From Entoloma clypeatum (lineage: Eukaryota > Basidiomycota > Agaricomycetes > Agaricales > Entolomataceae): a stretch of 64,000 nucleotides of DNA. The position numbers were made by a program, and so were the translations under genes. Shown in pieces: positions 45,750 through 58,002 of this stretch. A model generated the notes under the pieces. It saw only the letters and a list, made by a program, of their open reading frames with translations. It searched no databases and was not told the origin of the DNA. The number at the start of each line of letters is the position of its first letter. Position 1 is the first letter of the stretch. The DNA lies in assembly GCA_963565915.1 (NCBI GenBank), contig OY751494.1, positions 310,001-374,000 of the forward strand. Direction: 5' to 3'.

Positions 45750-46593
45750 ATTGGTTGTAACTGGTGTGAAATGGTCAGCGCGCTCTCGGAACAACAAAGT
45801 ATAAATCATCGTCACCGGTTCCCCAGTGCGTTTTCATGGAGGGTGGCTTCTTGAAATGGCTTGATGGCTGTCGAAAAATCAGGTTGTGACGTGTTGAATA
45901 ATATGATCCGGTATTTTCCGGTGTACGTGTTGCCTTATTCACTCACAGCGAGCTGAGCAGGAAAAGATGTACTTACTTGAAGTAAATGACACCACGAGTC
46001 ACCACGTTTCGCCTCGTTGCAGTCATTCATCCTACAACCACTGCTGCAGCCCTGGTTGAAAGGACATCTTGGCGGAACTCTGACTGAGCCGAGCCTGAGT
46101 TTGCGGTCGCGATCGATGATGCACGATGGGCGGCACCCGTTCGTCGATGTCGTGGGGGAAGAAAGGCAGTCAGTGAGTACCGTACATACCAATGTCCGAG
46201 TCACAAAGAACTATATGGTAGGCAGTAATTCCAAGTGCGGCCACTGGCCGGGATGTGCCTCTCTAGATCAAATGTTCCGAGTCGTTACCGCTGATGGCAG
46301 ATGTAAGAAAAATTCCCCGAGGTCCAGCGGTTCGCCATCATTGATCAAAGGCAGATCCAAATTTGAGGAGTGCTTGAAACATTTGCTTCCACATCGCTGA
46401 TGAATGGAAGGCCGATATTTCAGGCGTAAAGGGTTGTGACATGGAAGAGAGAACGAGACTTCAGAATCGGCCATGTGATCGACCACAATCCTTGAATATT
46501 ATGAGCTTTGATTCATGAGACGCTCGGTTCCTAACTTGAGATAATATATATACAATAAGTAGTGAATAAGTAGTATAAGTCACTGCACTCCCT
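45750..46593. other. Intergenic, no gene seen
   Basis: About 840 bp between two minus-strand genes. Short frames only; it should contain the F-box promoter. Confidence 0.5.
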
Positions 46594-47373
46594 CTAGAAT
46601 ACACCTGGTATAAGCCAGTAAGGAACTCGTTGTGCCCAAACGTCCCACTGCTCATGAAACACCTTCCTCAACTCCCTATCTTCCCTCTCCATCCTAGTGA
46701 TCGTAGCCAAACAAAACGCCCCCATGAAAACCAAGAACGAGCCAAAGAAGGCCAATCCTGCCGTCGTCTCTAACACGCCAGATTCCCTCAACCACGATCC
46801 ACGGCTCCCAAACCAGAGGAGTATGCCGATGTACGCTGCAACGACGGCGGAGTTGCTTGGGTGACGGACGAAACCATACGGACCAGTCGTGATGAGCTTA
46901 TGATCTTTTCGGATCGAAAGTGCAGCTGTGAACTGGGTAGCCATCACCCGGTAGCATTCCCGACGCAACCACCCGCCGAACAGGATGAGACCTAGGCCGA
47001 CCACCGACCATGAGGTCAACCCAAGATGGTTTGCGCGATAGCCATCCTTCATCAGAATAGAGCCAATCGAACGCGAAGCTGATTGTGTATTCGCTATTAT
47101 CACTGCCATTTCAACGGCTCCGAGTATCCAGAATAAGGTCTACAGACGTTTTTTTCAGGTTAGCACTGTCCGGCTCGTACTCCGCAGACTTGAGGGCATT
47201 ACCTTTGACGCTCTGGACCCCATCATCCCCATATCTACTATAATGCTCCCAACACCGGAGACTGCGAGTCGCTCGCTCTTGGAAGCTGTTCCAGGGAGCG
47301 TCAATGTTGTGTGGAGGCTCGTAGCGACGGCCAAGATACATGGGAGCTTCAATAGGGCGGCTGTGGTAGACAT
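46594..47373 (-). CDS. Isoprenylcysteine carboxyl methyltransferase-like membrane protein
   Basis: Would methylate the C-terminal prenylated cysteine of proteins such as Ras-like GTPases and mating pheromones, in the ER membrane. Two exons, 47373-47203 and 47139-46594, give 238 residues. The N-terminus is a membrane segment (LLKLPCILAVATSL); further hydrophobic segments are WILGAVEMAVIIA, VVGLGLILFGGWL, VVAAYIGILLWFG and GLAFFGSFLVFMGAF. The family core HKLITTGPYGFVRHPS binds S-adenosylmethionine, and the C-terminal ...REDRELRKVFHEQW...VPYWLIPGVF is typical. Agaricomycetes often have several ICMT-like paralogs, so it need not be the true STE14. Confidence 0.88.
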
Positions 47374-49122
47374 CGCGTTGTTTGTTGTTGGGATCAGTGC
47401 TCGAAGGCGACGTATTTATAAGAAACCTCCAACCCTTTTCAGGAACTTGATTGACGTCGTAGTCGGGGATAAGGTCGGGGATAAGGTCGGGGCCGTCAGA
47501 GACGGACGATGTTTTGTGGACACTGGACACACCGCATCAGGCAGTGTAATGTATACATTTATGTGCCCAGTAGTAAGTATCTGCCAGGTATACGATCCAG
47601 GGATTTCTGCTGACATCGTCCGTCATCCAAGCACCACAGCGAGAATCACGGTCCATGCATGCATGGACCATACCTTGTTTGAATGTACGTACAGCGGTCC
47701 GATCAACGGTGGATATACGTATAGCCTTGGACGTCTTTGATGGCGATTTGGAAAGTCTACGCCCTCCTCGGAAATTCCTCGTTGAGAGTTGGCTGGGAAT
47801 GCATACGAGGCGTGTCTCCTGAAACATGGTACATGTATCAATCTCCAGAAAATCAATGGACGTAAGTAGTCAAGTGGATTGATGTGAGTCAGGACACTGC
47901 CACAGAATGATACGGGCACCAGAAGGCCGTAAATAGATAGATGCATAGCCGCAGCGGCCCCGACAAGGAACCTAGTGGAGATAGGGGTTCGAATCTTGTC
48001 GAACAGGAGGGCAGTGATTCCGCCAGTCGCAGCTGTGGAGGAATGCAGTACAGTGGCAGGAAGTATCATCAAGATCAAAGACAGTAGCAACGAAACTTAC
48101 CCGGTGCCACCGCATTGGCCGTACAACTGACTTGTCCAGGGTCCCGTGGCCTATGGGACACAGGAAAAGCCGACCGGCACGTCTTTGTTACGATATGATC
48201 GACGCCCCAGCTTCAAACAACAGGGTTGACGCCGTCCTGGTGTTGCTTTGTTGAAATTGGCGCTGTTACAACGTCTTTAGCAGTTGTCCACGCTTATGTT
48301 TCAATTTAAATGATGCACGGATATGTGATGGCAGGTCAGGGTGACTGGGATCGACAGTCGCTTGTGCCAGCGCTGTCGAGTTGGTAGTGGACATAATTTC
48401 GCTGTCTGGAACTGAGATGACGACGGGGAGAGTAGTAGACGACGGGGTTGACTCCGCCCTTTCTGATTGAGGTGAGTCATTGCAGCCGCACCCTCGGTAT
48501 TGAGGTCCTCACCGTTGGAGGATATTCTCGCGACACTCCTGAAAGACTCCATTGGCGTCTGTTTTCTAAACGCGCACGTGGAGTTCACAATGAGTCTGCC
48601 GACAGTTTGCCTCATTCCCAATCGTCCCTCGAATGCCGGAGCAGGCTGGGAGTAAGGATGTAACTTGCCTGGAAAATGCTATGGGAGGAGACGGACCTTT
48701 GCAAAAAGGCAAGAGTAGGGGATTTGGGAACAAGCTTCATATTCTCCGAGGATGCGCTTATACACACCTTCCATTCCGTTCTGTCAGGTCCAAAAAGCGG
48801 CTCGCCACGCCATGTGAGCAAGCCGCAAGGAAGACGGTAGCCGGCCCGTGAGCTGAAGTTCTGTTCAGCTATGTAACGTTTCGCAGAGAATATCTGACGA
48901 GAATAAATTTCAGCCGAAACAAGAGGACCGTCCTTACACACTGTTTTCAAAAATATTGGTGGTACCGTGACCGAAGTAGCGTAAGGCGACGAACGCACGT
49001 GACGAGTCTGCCGACGTACTCGATAAGGACAATCTTCGAACGTTTACAACAAAAGGTGAATAATTTCCATCGCTGCCTGGAGCAGTCCCAATATATCGCA
49101 ATCTTCACTCACTGACACTCAG
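47374..49122. other. Region without a clear gene
   Basis: About 1.75 kb. On the minus strand an open frame (48090-47623) has hydrophobic pieces (FLVGAAAAMHLSIYGLLVPVSF) but no family motif and no good start. Just upstream, 48141-48092 reads QLYGQCGGTG followed by a GTAAGT donor, like the start of a carbohydrate-binding module 1. I cannot build a gene from these. Confidence 0.35.
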
Positions 49123-52015
49123 ATGCCACCACGACTCAACAAACGACAACAGAGGGAACTTGAGGAACTTGAGGCTCTTGGCGGGGCATCGAGGCTAGAG
49201 CATCGGAGTGAAGACGAAGAAGACACGCTTTTGAGTAGAAACACAGCCTTTTCAAATGTCAGTCGATTTGTATCACCTTGCAGTCATCTCATCTTTCGAT
49301 CAGTTTCTTCCTGCCGAAGAGATCCATTCCGAAAGCGAGGAAGAAGGGTTAGTGAAGCCTGCCAAATCACAAAAGGTCGGCCGCCCTGACTTCCCTAGAT
49401 GTATCCTTCAATCTAATGAGATGGACGCGTAGAAGAAGAAGAAAAAGAAGGCCTCGGCGCCTGAGCCAGCGCCTGCAGCGACCCCGAAAACGCCCCAGAA
49501 CATCGCCATTCCCTCTGGCACATCTGTTCCGAAGAACGAAAAGAAGGCTTTGAAGAAGGCCAAGGCGAGAGAGAAGAAAGCTGGGAATGATGAACTAGAA
49601 AAAGCGCTTGCAGAGCTTTCCGTGACGTGGGTGGATCCAATCTTTCTCTCAATCCGGGAACTCTCATCTTGTCTTCGAAAAGGTATCCGGAACTGCAGAA
49701 ATCAACCAGTCCTTCTTCCAATTCGCGATCTCTTGCTGCCTTGCTCTCCGTCTCGGTCACCCACTTGGATAGCGAAGCTGAGATGCGCAAATTCTTCGGC
49801 ACCAAGGTGATCCAGGCGAATAAATCGGCCTCGTCAGGCTCGTCGGGCCCCTCCTCCAGGCGACATGCGGCAACCCAAAGATCTAATCTCACTCGCCCTC
49901 AGTCAACGTGGTGGCCAGCTAATCAGCGCGAGGGATTGTCGATCCGCACCCTGACCTCAGACGAATTGCAATCGAAACATGCAAAGCATGGACGGCACGT
50001 ACGGGATTCGGTCGATGAGAAATGGTGGACAGTTGATTACAGTCAACGGTACAAGAGCATGACCAAATCGTTCATTAGCGCCGTGATGAGTGGACGTGAA
50101 TATCTTCCTATCCATCCTTTTGTCTCCGAAATCCAGCTGAGCCTCGCTTCCAGATCCGGAAGCCCTTTGGGAAGCCTCTAAGAAACTACCCTGGCACGCG
50201 GATAATCTCCTTCAACTTTCCGAGATCTATCGACATCGCCAAGGTACGCTTAGCCCCTTTGCTTTTTTTTCTTTCTCAGTCCTCGAACTTCGTTTTAGAA
50301 TATGCCCCAGCTTTCGACTTTGTCGACCGCGCGCTGTTCGCGTACGAACGAGCTTTTGTTGGAGCGTTCAACTTTACGAGCGGAACCAATCGTCTCGACT
50401 TTGACCGCGTGGAGAATCGCCCGTTCTTCTTGGCGGTCCACAGGCAAATCGCGTCAGTTGTCTGAGCGATAATCCATATTTCCATGACCTTTGATCTTCG
50501 AATCGAAATCTAGGGATCTCCAACGTCGAGGCTGTGTAAGAACAGCGTTTGAATTCTCCAGACTTCTGTACGCTCTGGATCCGTGGGTTGATCCACACGG
50601 CGCGCTGTTCCACCTCGAATTACTTGCGCTCAAGAGTGGAATGAGTCAATGGCTGCTTGACCTATACTCCTACTTTGACAAACGGCGAGAGGGTTCGTCT
50701 GGAAAGCAAGACGTGATGGATCCCGGTTTGCTCCCTGGGTTTGTATACGCAAGAGCGTTAGCACTGAAAATAGAGGAGGATACCAGAGGTGATACGGTGG
50801 GCATTGATGATTTGCCTTCTTTTCTACTATTTATGGGTGAAACAGGAGCGCAAAGATAGTACTACAGCTTTAAAACAAGCGATCACAGCCTTTCCTTCTA
50901 TCGTCCCTCTCCTTGCAGACAAGATCGATGTAACGTTGCCAAGTGAAGTGCGCGCTCATCGCGATTTCAAGATTGAAACCGAGTCAAGGTCAGGAACGAT
51001 CCACTCGTTCCGTTTTTTGAACGTGTGCCATCATGCTTACAACGCCCCCTTAAGATTTCTCTCTGCCCCGCAGGCTGCACTGCACCTCCTCTCGCACATG
51101 TACGTGCAGTGCTCGTCCGGCCTTTGGAAGGAATCGGATCACGCCACCTGGTTCACAACCACCGTCACCACGACCTTCACCTCCGCCCCTCTCCCATCTG
51201 CCATCCCGACAACACCCCTCCGCACGGCCTGCCTCTCCCTCCTGCAAAGCGACACCATCCAATCTTCGATCTACCGACACGTCGTCGTCCTCGAATCGAC
51301 ACACCGGCGGCTCTTCTCGTTCATCCCTCCCCGCGTCCTGAAAGAAGCCAAGACCCTCGCATGCGACCCTCTCCCGCCCCTCGCAACCGCCGTCACCGTG
51401 TACAACGACGAGTACTTCCAGGGCGTGGAGGACCTGTTCGCCCCGCGGGTACGGACTCGGAGGGAGAGGGAGGGCGATGTGCGGAGGCTCGCGCGGATGA
51501 TACCGGATGCGGAGGTGAGGCGGCAGTTGGAGGCGGTGATTGCGCGCCCGGATATTGCGGCGCAGTTTCCGGGGGGCGTGGTGGAGATGTTGGAGAGGAT
51601 GGGAGAGGAGGGGATGGAGGATCTGTTGGTGGGGATGGTTGGGGAGGCGGATGGCGTTGGTGTTGGGGAAATGCCGGGGCAGATGCCTGGGTTTGAGGTG
51701 TTGGAAGCTGGGGGTGAAGGTGTGGGAGGGAATCATCAGGGGCGGGTGCCTGAGGTGGAAGATGTGCTTCCGGACGGGGAGGGTGATGATGATGATGATG
51801 ATGATCAGGAGGAGGAGGAGGAGGAGGAGGAGGAGGAAGAGCATTCTGTGAGTGCGACTTTGGCGTTCAGAACCATGTCAGTGACTGATATCGTCTTTGA
51901 GGCTCTACCTCGTGCTTTGAGAAATATCCTCGGTAGAATATGGGGGAGGCCAGTAGCCCACGAAACATCCTCAGAGGAGAGCGATGGCGAAATCGGTGCT
52001 GCAGGTGAAAACTAG
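49123..52015 (+). CDS. RQC1: TCF25 / Rqc1 ribosome quality control factor
   Basis: Component of the ribosome quality control complex that acts with Ltn1 and Rqc2 on stalled 60S subunits. Predicted exons 49123-49257, 49304-49375, 49433-49626, 49683-50095, 50154-50243, 50299-50452, 50514-50796, 50846-50988 and 51055-52015 give 814 residues. Motifs: MPPRLNKRQQRELEEL, Lys-rich region, THLDSEAEMRKFFGTKVI, STWWPANQREGLSI, WWTVDYSQRYKSMTKSF, LPWHADNLLQLSEIYRH, DFVDRALFAYERAFVGAFN, RPFFLAVHRQI and TAFEFSRLLYALDPWVDPHG. The intron at 50989-51054 is 66 bp and open, so it could be retained in frame. The C-terminus has an Asp7 and Glu-rich run at about 51787-51840. Confidence 0.93.
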
Positions 52016-53336
52016 CATTTTGGCTGATGGTATTCCAGTCACTTTACTACCACATCATACATTGATCTTTCCATGATATGAGGCCTGCTGCAAATACGGT
52101 TGTGACGGAGAGGGCGAGCGTGATATGGGACAAGGTGAATGCAAAGGCTGAACTGCAAGAATATGGCCCCTGCGCTACATAATTGTGGGGTCAGTAAATG
52201 GCAGAGAGAGTCAGATATAAACCCAAGAATACGTTCAAGACTGAACTCGAGCGGTGGACGGAGACAGAGAAGACTTACGGAGTCACTAGTCATTAGTGAC
52301 GCGCGCACTCTGATCCTTGAGCCAGATGGTGGTCTGGTATAGCAATGCTACAATGCTACGTCTACGACAGGCGTTCAGGGTCTCATGCATGCACTCGTTG
52401 AAGGGTTGTCGGTGATTAATTGATTCCCGACAGCCAGCATCAGGTCGGCACGACGTTGATGGAGGTGGCTGGCTCCTCGGCTTGTTGAGCAGGTGGTCCG
52501 TCGAAATTCACTTTGGGTCACCCAATACAAGCATCTCAGATCTGCGACGGCTAGATTGGTGGAGGTGGAGGAGGAATGCGATGCAGGGGGCCGGGTGGGA
52601 AATGCGTTCCCGAAAATAGTCACTGCCAGCACCGACTAATACAGAGAAGGAGCAAGAGAGCCAGTATAATGGCTAAGAAACACCGGATCAAACCGGACAT
52701 AGCCACAACCAGCTCCAACTTGACGTTCCAGCCCCGAAATCTTACCAACTCTAAGTTAGACGATAGGTTTGCTACTATGACGAAGAAAGTCTTCAATTGC
52801 AGGCAAACAGAGCTCGAGCGCGGTATGTGCCTATGTCGAAATCTGTTTTCTTTTTCGATCCCCTTGCGGTAAACAAGTGGCAAAAAGAAAGGCAACTTGG
52901 AAACTATAAAATATGACAGTTTCTGCTTAAATCAGGTGACGGGGAGATGCATTTATGTATCACGAGTTTGTCTTTACTCCAAAATGCTTGTAAAGGTGAA
53001 ACAGTCATCTGACGGTGCATTTGAATACTGACTTCATCGCGCAGCACGTTTTGACTGGGCCTTATTCGTGTGTTGATTGGATCTGATACAAGATTCGATC
53101 GTTGGCTCGAATTAATACAGATGACTCGCGTTCCCCCGCAGTCACCACTGGTATCCATTAACTGTCGGCCTCGCAAAGGGGTGACTCAATGACGCTTCCG
53201 AGTCCGAGTGAAGATTTCTTCCCTCCCTCACGAATTTAAGGTCGGCGAGATCCGGGACGCACATCATCGACAGCGTTTAAAACAAGCAACCTCTGGACCC
53301 TATTTATTCACCATCTTTGCCATTCAATATTCAATA
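52016..53336. other. Intergenic, no gene seen
   Basis: 1.3 kb between TCF25 and the P450 gene. Short frames on both strands (longest about 98 codons at 52576-52872) lack motifs, signal peptides and homology to neighbours. The right end should hold the P450 promoter. Confidence 0.5.
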
Positions 53337-55717
53337 ATGATCGACCTCACCACCATCCTCAATTACAAAGGTTATCTTCGAGTCGATCTCACTGACCCGG
53401 TTTGGAAAATTGCCATCCCTTCTTGCCTTGCCCTCTTCCTTGCCCTCCGCCTCTACCACCAATCCAGCCGTCGTCCTCGCACCACCAAGCTCAACGGCCC
53501 ACCGAGTAGGAGCCTCCTATTCGGCGTTAGCAAGGAGCTTTTCGCCGCACCCGACCTCGGTGCTGTGTACAACAATTGGGAGAAGACATATGGGCCCGTG
53601 TACGAGATCCCCGCAAGTCTGGGTTTTAAAACGCTCGTTTTAAGCGATCCAAAGGCAATCGCTCACCTTTTGGCGAGGGACACGTTTACATATCACCAGC
53701 CACAATTTTTCAAGATTTTGACCCAACAGGTGGTGAGTTCGCCGCATGGTTTTGCTGGATTTTTCTATGAATTTATTTGTCTGCTATAGTTTGGTGATAT
53801 GTTGACAGTCATGGAAGGGGAGGCTCACAGGAGGTTCATTCGAATCACTATTATTGCATCGTTCCTACTCATGGCTTCTTTAGACAGCGGAGAGCCCTAT
53901 CTTTGGCTTTTTCTAATTCTGCTATCCGAAACCTCACAGCCGTTTTCTTGGATTCTGCTCACAAGGTAAAATCAAAAACTTTTGAACTCTTTGGAAGATC
54001 ACTCAACTGTTCGTGTGCCCAGATCGAAGCTGCTTGGGATTCGTCTTTGCGATCCAGCGCGACAGATTCTGTGAAAATCGACGTTCAACAATGGTTTGTT
54101 CCCCCTCATTGCGTTCCCTCCTGTTCTAACCTTCCTTTAATACTTGTCCTTCATCCCAGGATGAACCATGCCTCGTACGCCCCTCTCTCTTCTTCCACTT
54201 TCTTCGATCCTCCCTTTGACATACGTGCACAGCCTCGACAGCGTTGGGATCGGCGGCTTCTCCCACGACTTCGGCTGCCTTACAGGCAAAGTCTCTCCCG
54301 TCATGACAGCTCTCGACGCCATCGGCTCTGTGAAGCCGTCTTTCTCCATCATGCTCACCTTCGTCCTAGGGCCGCGCCTCCCAGCTCTCATGGTGTTGCT
54401 CCCAAATGAGCGGATGAAGGCCATTAGAGAGGTCGCGAGGAGCGTGGAAGGGGTTGCACAGGGGCTGTTGGACAAGGCGAAGGCGGAGCAGGGGGCGGCG
54501 AAGGAGGGAGAGGTTGATAAGTCGATTCTCGGAGCCCTCAGTAAGTGGGCGGTTCAGCGCGTTTCGTAGATTTCCGAGAGCACTGACGTAATGATTATAC
54601 ACAGTCAAATCGGAACATGCGGCCTCGAGCGTTCATATGTCCATCGATGAGATTGTGGCTCAAGTATGTGTCTAATTTGCTCATAGGAGACCAGGTTCTG
54701 ATTGGAGCAACATTCGACGACAGATGGTAGGCCAGTTTTTGACCGCCCCCATCGAATCATGCTGACACGACATGAAAGCAACTCTTGATGATTGCTGGCT
54801 ACGAAACCACTGCGAGTGAGTCAACATCGATACTATGTCCAGACATGGTTTGAATGTATCTGCACTATGTAGTTACCTTGACAGTAAGTTCCCGTCTCCA
54901 TCCCAAGTGGAATACTGACATGATTCCACAGTGGGCCTTGATACAACTCTGCCGCTACGCGGAAGTTCAAGAAACTCTTCGCTCCGAGCTGCGCCGCGAG
55001 CTTGCAGGCGGCGAAGATCCGACTTATGACCAGCTCGTGAATGGCTTGCCATATCTTGATGCGTTCACCTCTGAGGTGCTGAGGATGTGCCCTGCTGCGC
55101 CTGAAATCATTCGGGTGGTAAGTAAACATTTACGCCTCTTTGCTCTTCGTCCTTTGGAGATCTGATCTGCATATCATTGTCCCCCAGGCAAAGGAAGATG
55201 ACACAATCCCACTCACGCAGCCCATCCTTACCGCGTCCGGGGAACTCGTAGACAGCATTTTCGTCGCTGAAGGCACCGCTGTCCGCATTCCCATCGCGGG
55301 GGTGAATACGTCCGAGGCGCTGTGGGGAGCGGACTCGGAGAAGTTCGATCCGGGGCGATGGTTGGTTTCTGAAGACCAGGGTGATAGCGGGAATGGGAGG
55401 GAGAAGGAGATTCAGGGGTACAAACATATGTTGACGTTCATTTCTGGACCGAGGATGTGTTTGGGGCGGAGCTTTGCGTTGACGGAGTTCAAGGTGGGTT
55501 GGGAGCTCGGGTTGGCATGTGATGTTGATGCTGATCTCATTTCCGTTTTGCGCCAACCTTGTAGGCGCTCGTATCTGTCCTCATCCGCAACTTTTCGTTT
55601 GAGCTGCCTGATGGTCCGGAAACGAAGATGGATCGTCATCGGTCGATCATGGTGAGGCCCAAGGTAGCGGGCGAGGAGGGACCGAGGGTGCCACTTATTG
55701 TCAGAAGGGTTGATTAG
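53337..55717 (+). CDS. Cytochrome P450 monooxygenase
   Basis: Haem-thiolate oxygenase anchored in the ER; substrate unknown. Twelve predicted exons: 53337-53732, 53790-53833, 53884-53965, 54023-54093, 54160-54174, 54233-54540, 54605-54663, 54779-54815, 54873-54883, 54932-55117, 55188-55493 and 55565-55717, giving 555 residues with every phase preserved. The N-terminal anchor is IAIPSCLALFLALRLY. Oxygen-binding helix I is split across exons: MIAGYETTA, then ITLT from an 11-bp exon. ExxR is in SEVLRMCP, the PERF-like part is EKFDPGRW, and the haem loop is FISGPRMCLG with the axial Cys. The 115-bp intron before 54779 is longer than the rest and might hide another tiny exon. Confidence 0.95.
54873..54883 (+). 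other. 11-bp micro-exon in the P450 gene
   Basis: TTACCTTGACA flanked by ...CTATGTAG and GTAAGT. It joins the phase-1 end of the previous exon and supplies I-T-L-T directly after the AGYETTA motif, exactly where P450s of this group read ETTAxxLTW. Without it the frame is lost. Confidence 0.85.
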
Positions 55718-56079
55718 GAGCGGGAGGCTCGAGGAGACGACTGTCAGGGTAGGGTGCACGCGTTTCAATATTTATGTTCAGTTGTAGGCAACAGTGGCAT
55801 GCAGACAAATGTCGTGCGATTGTCAAGTCCCAATCTACCGTTCCGACCCGACCCAAGCTGCCAAATGTGCCACCCTTCTTCCATTGTATTGACCGCTGCC
55901 GACGAGATGTATGGAATCGATGCAAGTCTACCTTCCAGTTGAAATTTGAAATCTCATATTCATCGCCAGTGATGATCGATCAATCACAAACTCTTTTTTC
56001 TTCCGTAAACGCGTGTTTTTTTTTTTTTTTTTTTTTTTCAACTTATTCAAACCCACGGCAGCCTTCAGGCCCACGATGC
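55718..56079. other. Intergenic with a 23-base T run
   Basis: Short spacer between the P450 and hydrolase genes with an uninterrupted T tract at 56016-56038 about 40-60 bp before the hydrolase start. Poly(dA:dT) of this kind often keeps promoters nucleosome-free; role here is inferred. Confidence 0.5.
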
Positions 56080-57561
56080 ATGATGCATGACTGTGATCCC
56101 CTTTCCATGCTGATCCACAGCCAGACCATCGTCTATCAGCCCCCAGACAACGCCCTCTGCGCCACCGCCAAGCGCTATTGGGTTCCTGAACTCGGTTCCA
56201 ACGCCGCCGATCCTGATGCACTGACCATCATCTTGCTCCATTCCACGAGTTTCCATAAAGAGACTTGGGAACCTTCCTTGGAGAGGTTTCTGCGGCTGGC
56301 TGTCGACGGAGGGAGGAAAGTGAAGATACGCGAGGCGTGGGCGCTGGACTGTCCGAATCATGGAGAGGCGGGACGTGTCAACGAGCCAAAGTTGAACTTG
56401 CCAGAGTTCCGAAATAACTGTTGGCGTCGCTGTCTTTCTCTTTTACGGAACTGATCTCCTCATGATATGTTTGATTCCGACCAGTTACATGCAAGAAATA
56501 TGCGCAGTCTGTTCACCGATTTTTGTCTGCCGTGCACGAAGACGATACTGGCGCAAAGGTGGACTTTCGGAAGAGGAAGCTGTTGGGAATCGGACATTCC
56601 TTGGGCGGGAATGCTTTGTGCGTTTCTTCATTATCCTCACGTCCCATTTCCATTGATGCTCTCTCTGTGGCGTGACCTAGGCTCATTTTACAACATCTCG
56701 AGCCCATACTGCAGTTCACGGCTCTTATCATCGTCGAACCGTTAATCAGCCCCGCAGGACCGCAATTCCTGAGGAAGCTCAGGACGATGCTCGTCAAGGG
56801 AGCTTACGAGCGGCGTGATGTGTGGCCTGACCGTCAGAAAGCCCTAAATGCACTCAAGAGGCGTGAGCGAACAAAAAAGTGGGATCCGAGGGTTATCAAA
56901 CTCTTTGTTGTGAGTTTCTTGCACTGGAGTATAATTGATGCGACAGTGAACTCAGTATACATCAGGAATATGCTATCATGCCACATCCCGGCGGGACCTC
57001 CCGTGAAACACCATACTTGGGCGTAACCCTCGCGTGCACAAGAGAGCAGGAAGCGGTAACTATCTCCCTTCAACTTCCCCGGCCTTTTAAACCTTCAGTC
57101 CTCCCCTTACAGGCGATGTATCTTGATTCGGAAGGCCCAACACTACCCGTGGAAGATCTCAACAAAGCCTGTCTCACCCTCCCAATCCACCTCATCCTCG
57201 GCACTGTAAACGACTTTTTGTACGTACCCCTTCTTGTGGTCCAAGTCACCGTCCGTCTCCCATGCGTTTCACTCACCGTTGGCGCGAGTAATTGAAAAAA
57301 AAAAAAAAAAACAGGCCAGCAAGAGTGCACGCCGCTATTCTTGACCCAAACTCCGGACGGAGGTATGCTTCCGTTACGAGGATACAAGGCGTTGGGCATC
57401 TGGTAGGCCTTTATCCAACCACTACCAACAAACTTCACGCTCTCGTCATTGATCTCGATTTTGGATAGATCCCGCAGGAAGCGCCTGATAAGTTGGGTGA
57501 AGTGATGTACGAGGTTTTGGCTGCGAGCAACACGGCATTGGGTGCCAAGGCCAAGTTGTAG
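56080..57561 (+). CDS. Alpha/beta hydrolase
   Basis: Serine hydrolase of unknown substrate. Predicted exons 56080-56419, 56485-56617, 56681-56909, 56966-57055, 57113-57219, 57315-57402 and 57469-57561 give 359 residues. Core features: ALTIILLHSTSFHKETW (oxyanion region), nucleophile Ser in GIGHSLGG, LIIVEPLI, a lid-like helical part rich in Arg/Lys, ILGTVNDFL with the likely catalytic Asp, and the catalytic His in GVGHLIPQEAP. The first donor is GTTGGC, a weaker site. A 16-base A run sits in the intron before 57315. No signal peptide is evident, so probably cytosolic. The start could be 56080 or the adjacent ATG 56083. Confidence 0.88.
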
Positions 57562-58002
57562 GTCTCCATCATCTGCCAACCGCGCGAAAGATTTTGGCTG
57601 TGTGAGGCATAAAATTACATCTTGGATATCTACCGATCCAGGAGATGATCTGGTTCCGACGTCTTAAATTGGAGTAGTTTCCAATCGTAATCACCTTCTC
57701 ACCGGACCAAAGCAGACACTCAGCGTGAAATGTGGTGCCTGAAAAACGAGCAGAAAACAAAGAAGAATGGCTCCATATCACTGAGTCAGGCGAATGACGC
57801 CAAAGTAAGCTAACCGAGGTAAATGACATGCATGCTGGTCGCGATCATCTGCGAGACATTTGTATATCGACTACTCTGGAGACTATTCAAAACCAGACAG
57901 GAGGACAGGTCGAATTATTACCCTTCATCACTTGGATTCTGAAGCGCAGCCATCATAAAGCCTCCCGAAGCCTCATCGCGCTGCCCCTCGAGAAACTATG
58001 TA
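57562..58002. other. Convergent 3' region, no gene seen
   Basis: 440 bp between two tail-to-tail genes, with only short frames. Confidence 0.5.

Noticed and set aside
47111..47530. 139-codon minus-strand frame overlapping the ICMT-like gene
   Set aside because: The other frame gives a membrane N-terminus, a clean intron and the ICMT core; this one has no motif.
51780..51842. GATGAT and GAGGAG runs considered as a regulatory microsatellite
   Set aside because: They are in frame and encode the acidic run of TCF25, common in this family.
51025..51844. Frames of 220-264 codons on both strands inside the TCF25 gene
   Set aside because: Shadows of the GC-rich last exon of TCF25, whose own frame carries the family features.
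53903..54409. 168-codon frame inside the P450 gene
   Set aside because: Starts in a true exon but then reads through two introns; phase-correct splicing recovers the P450 motifs.
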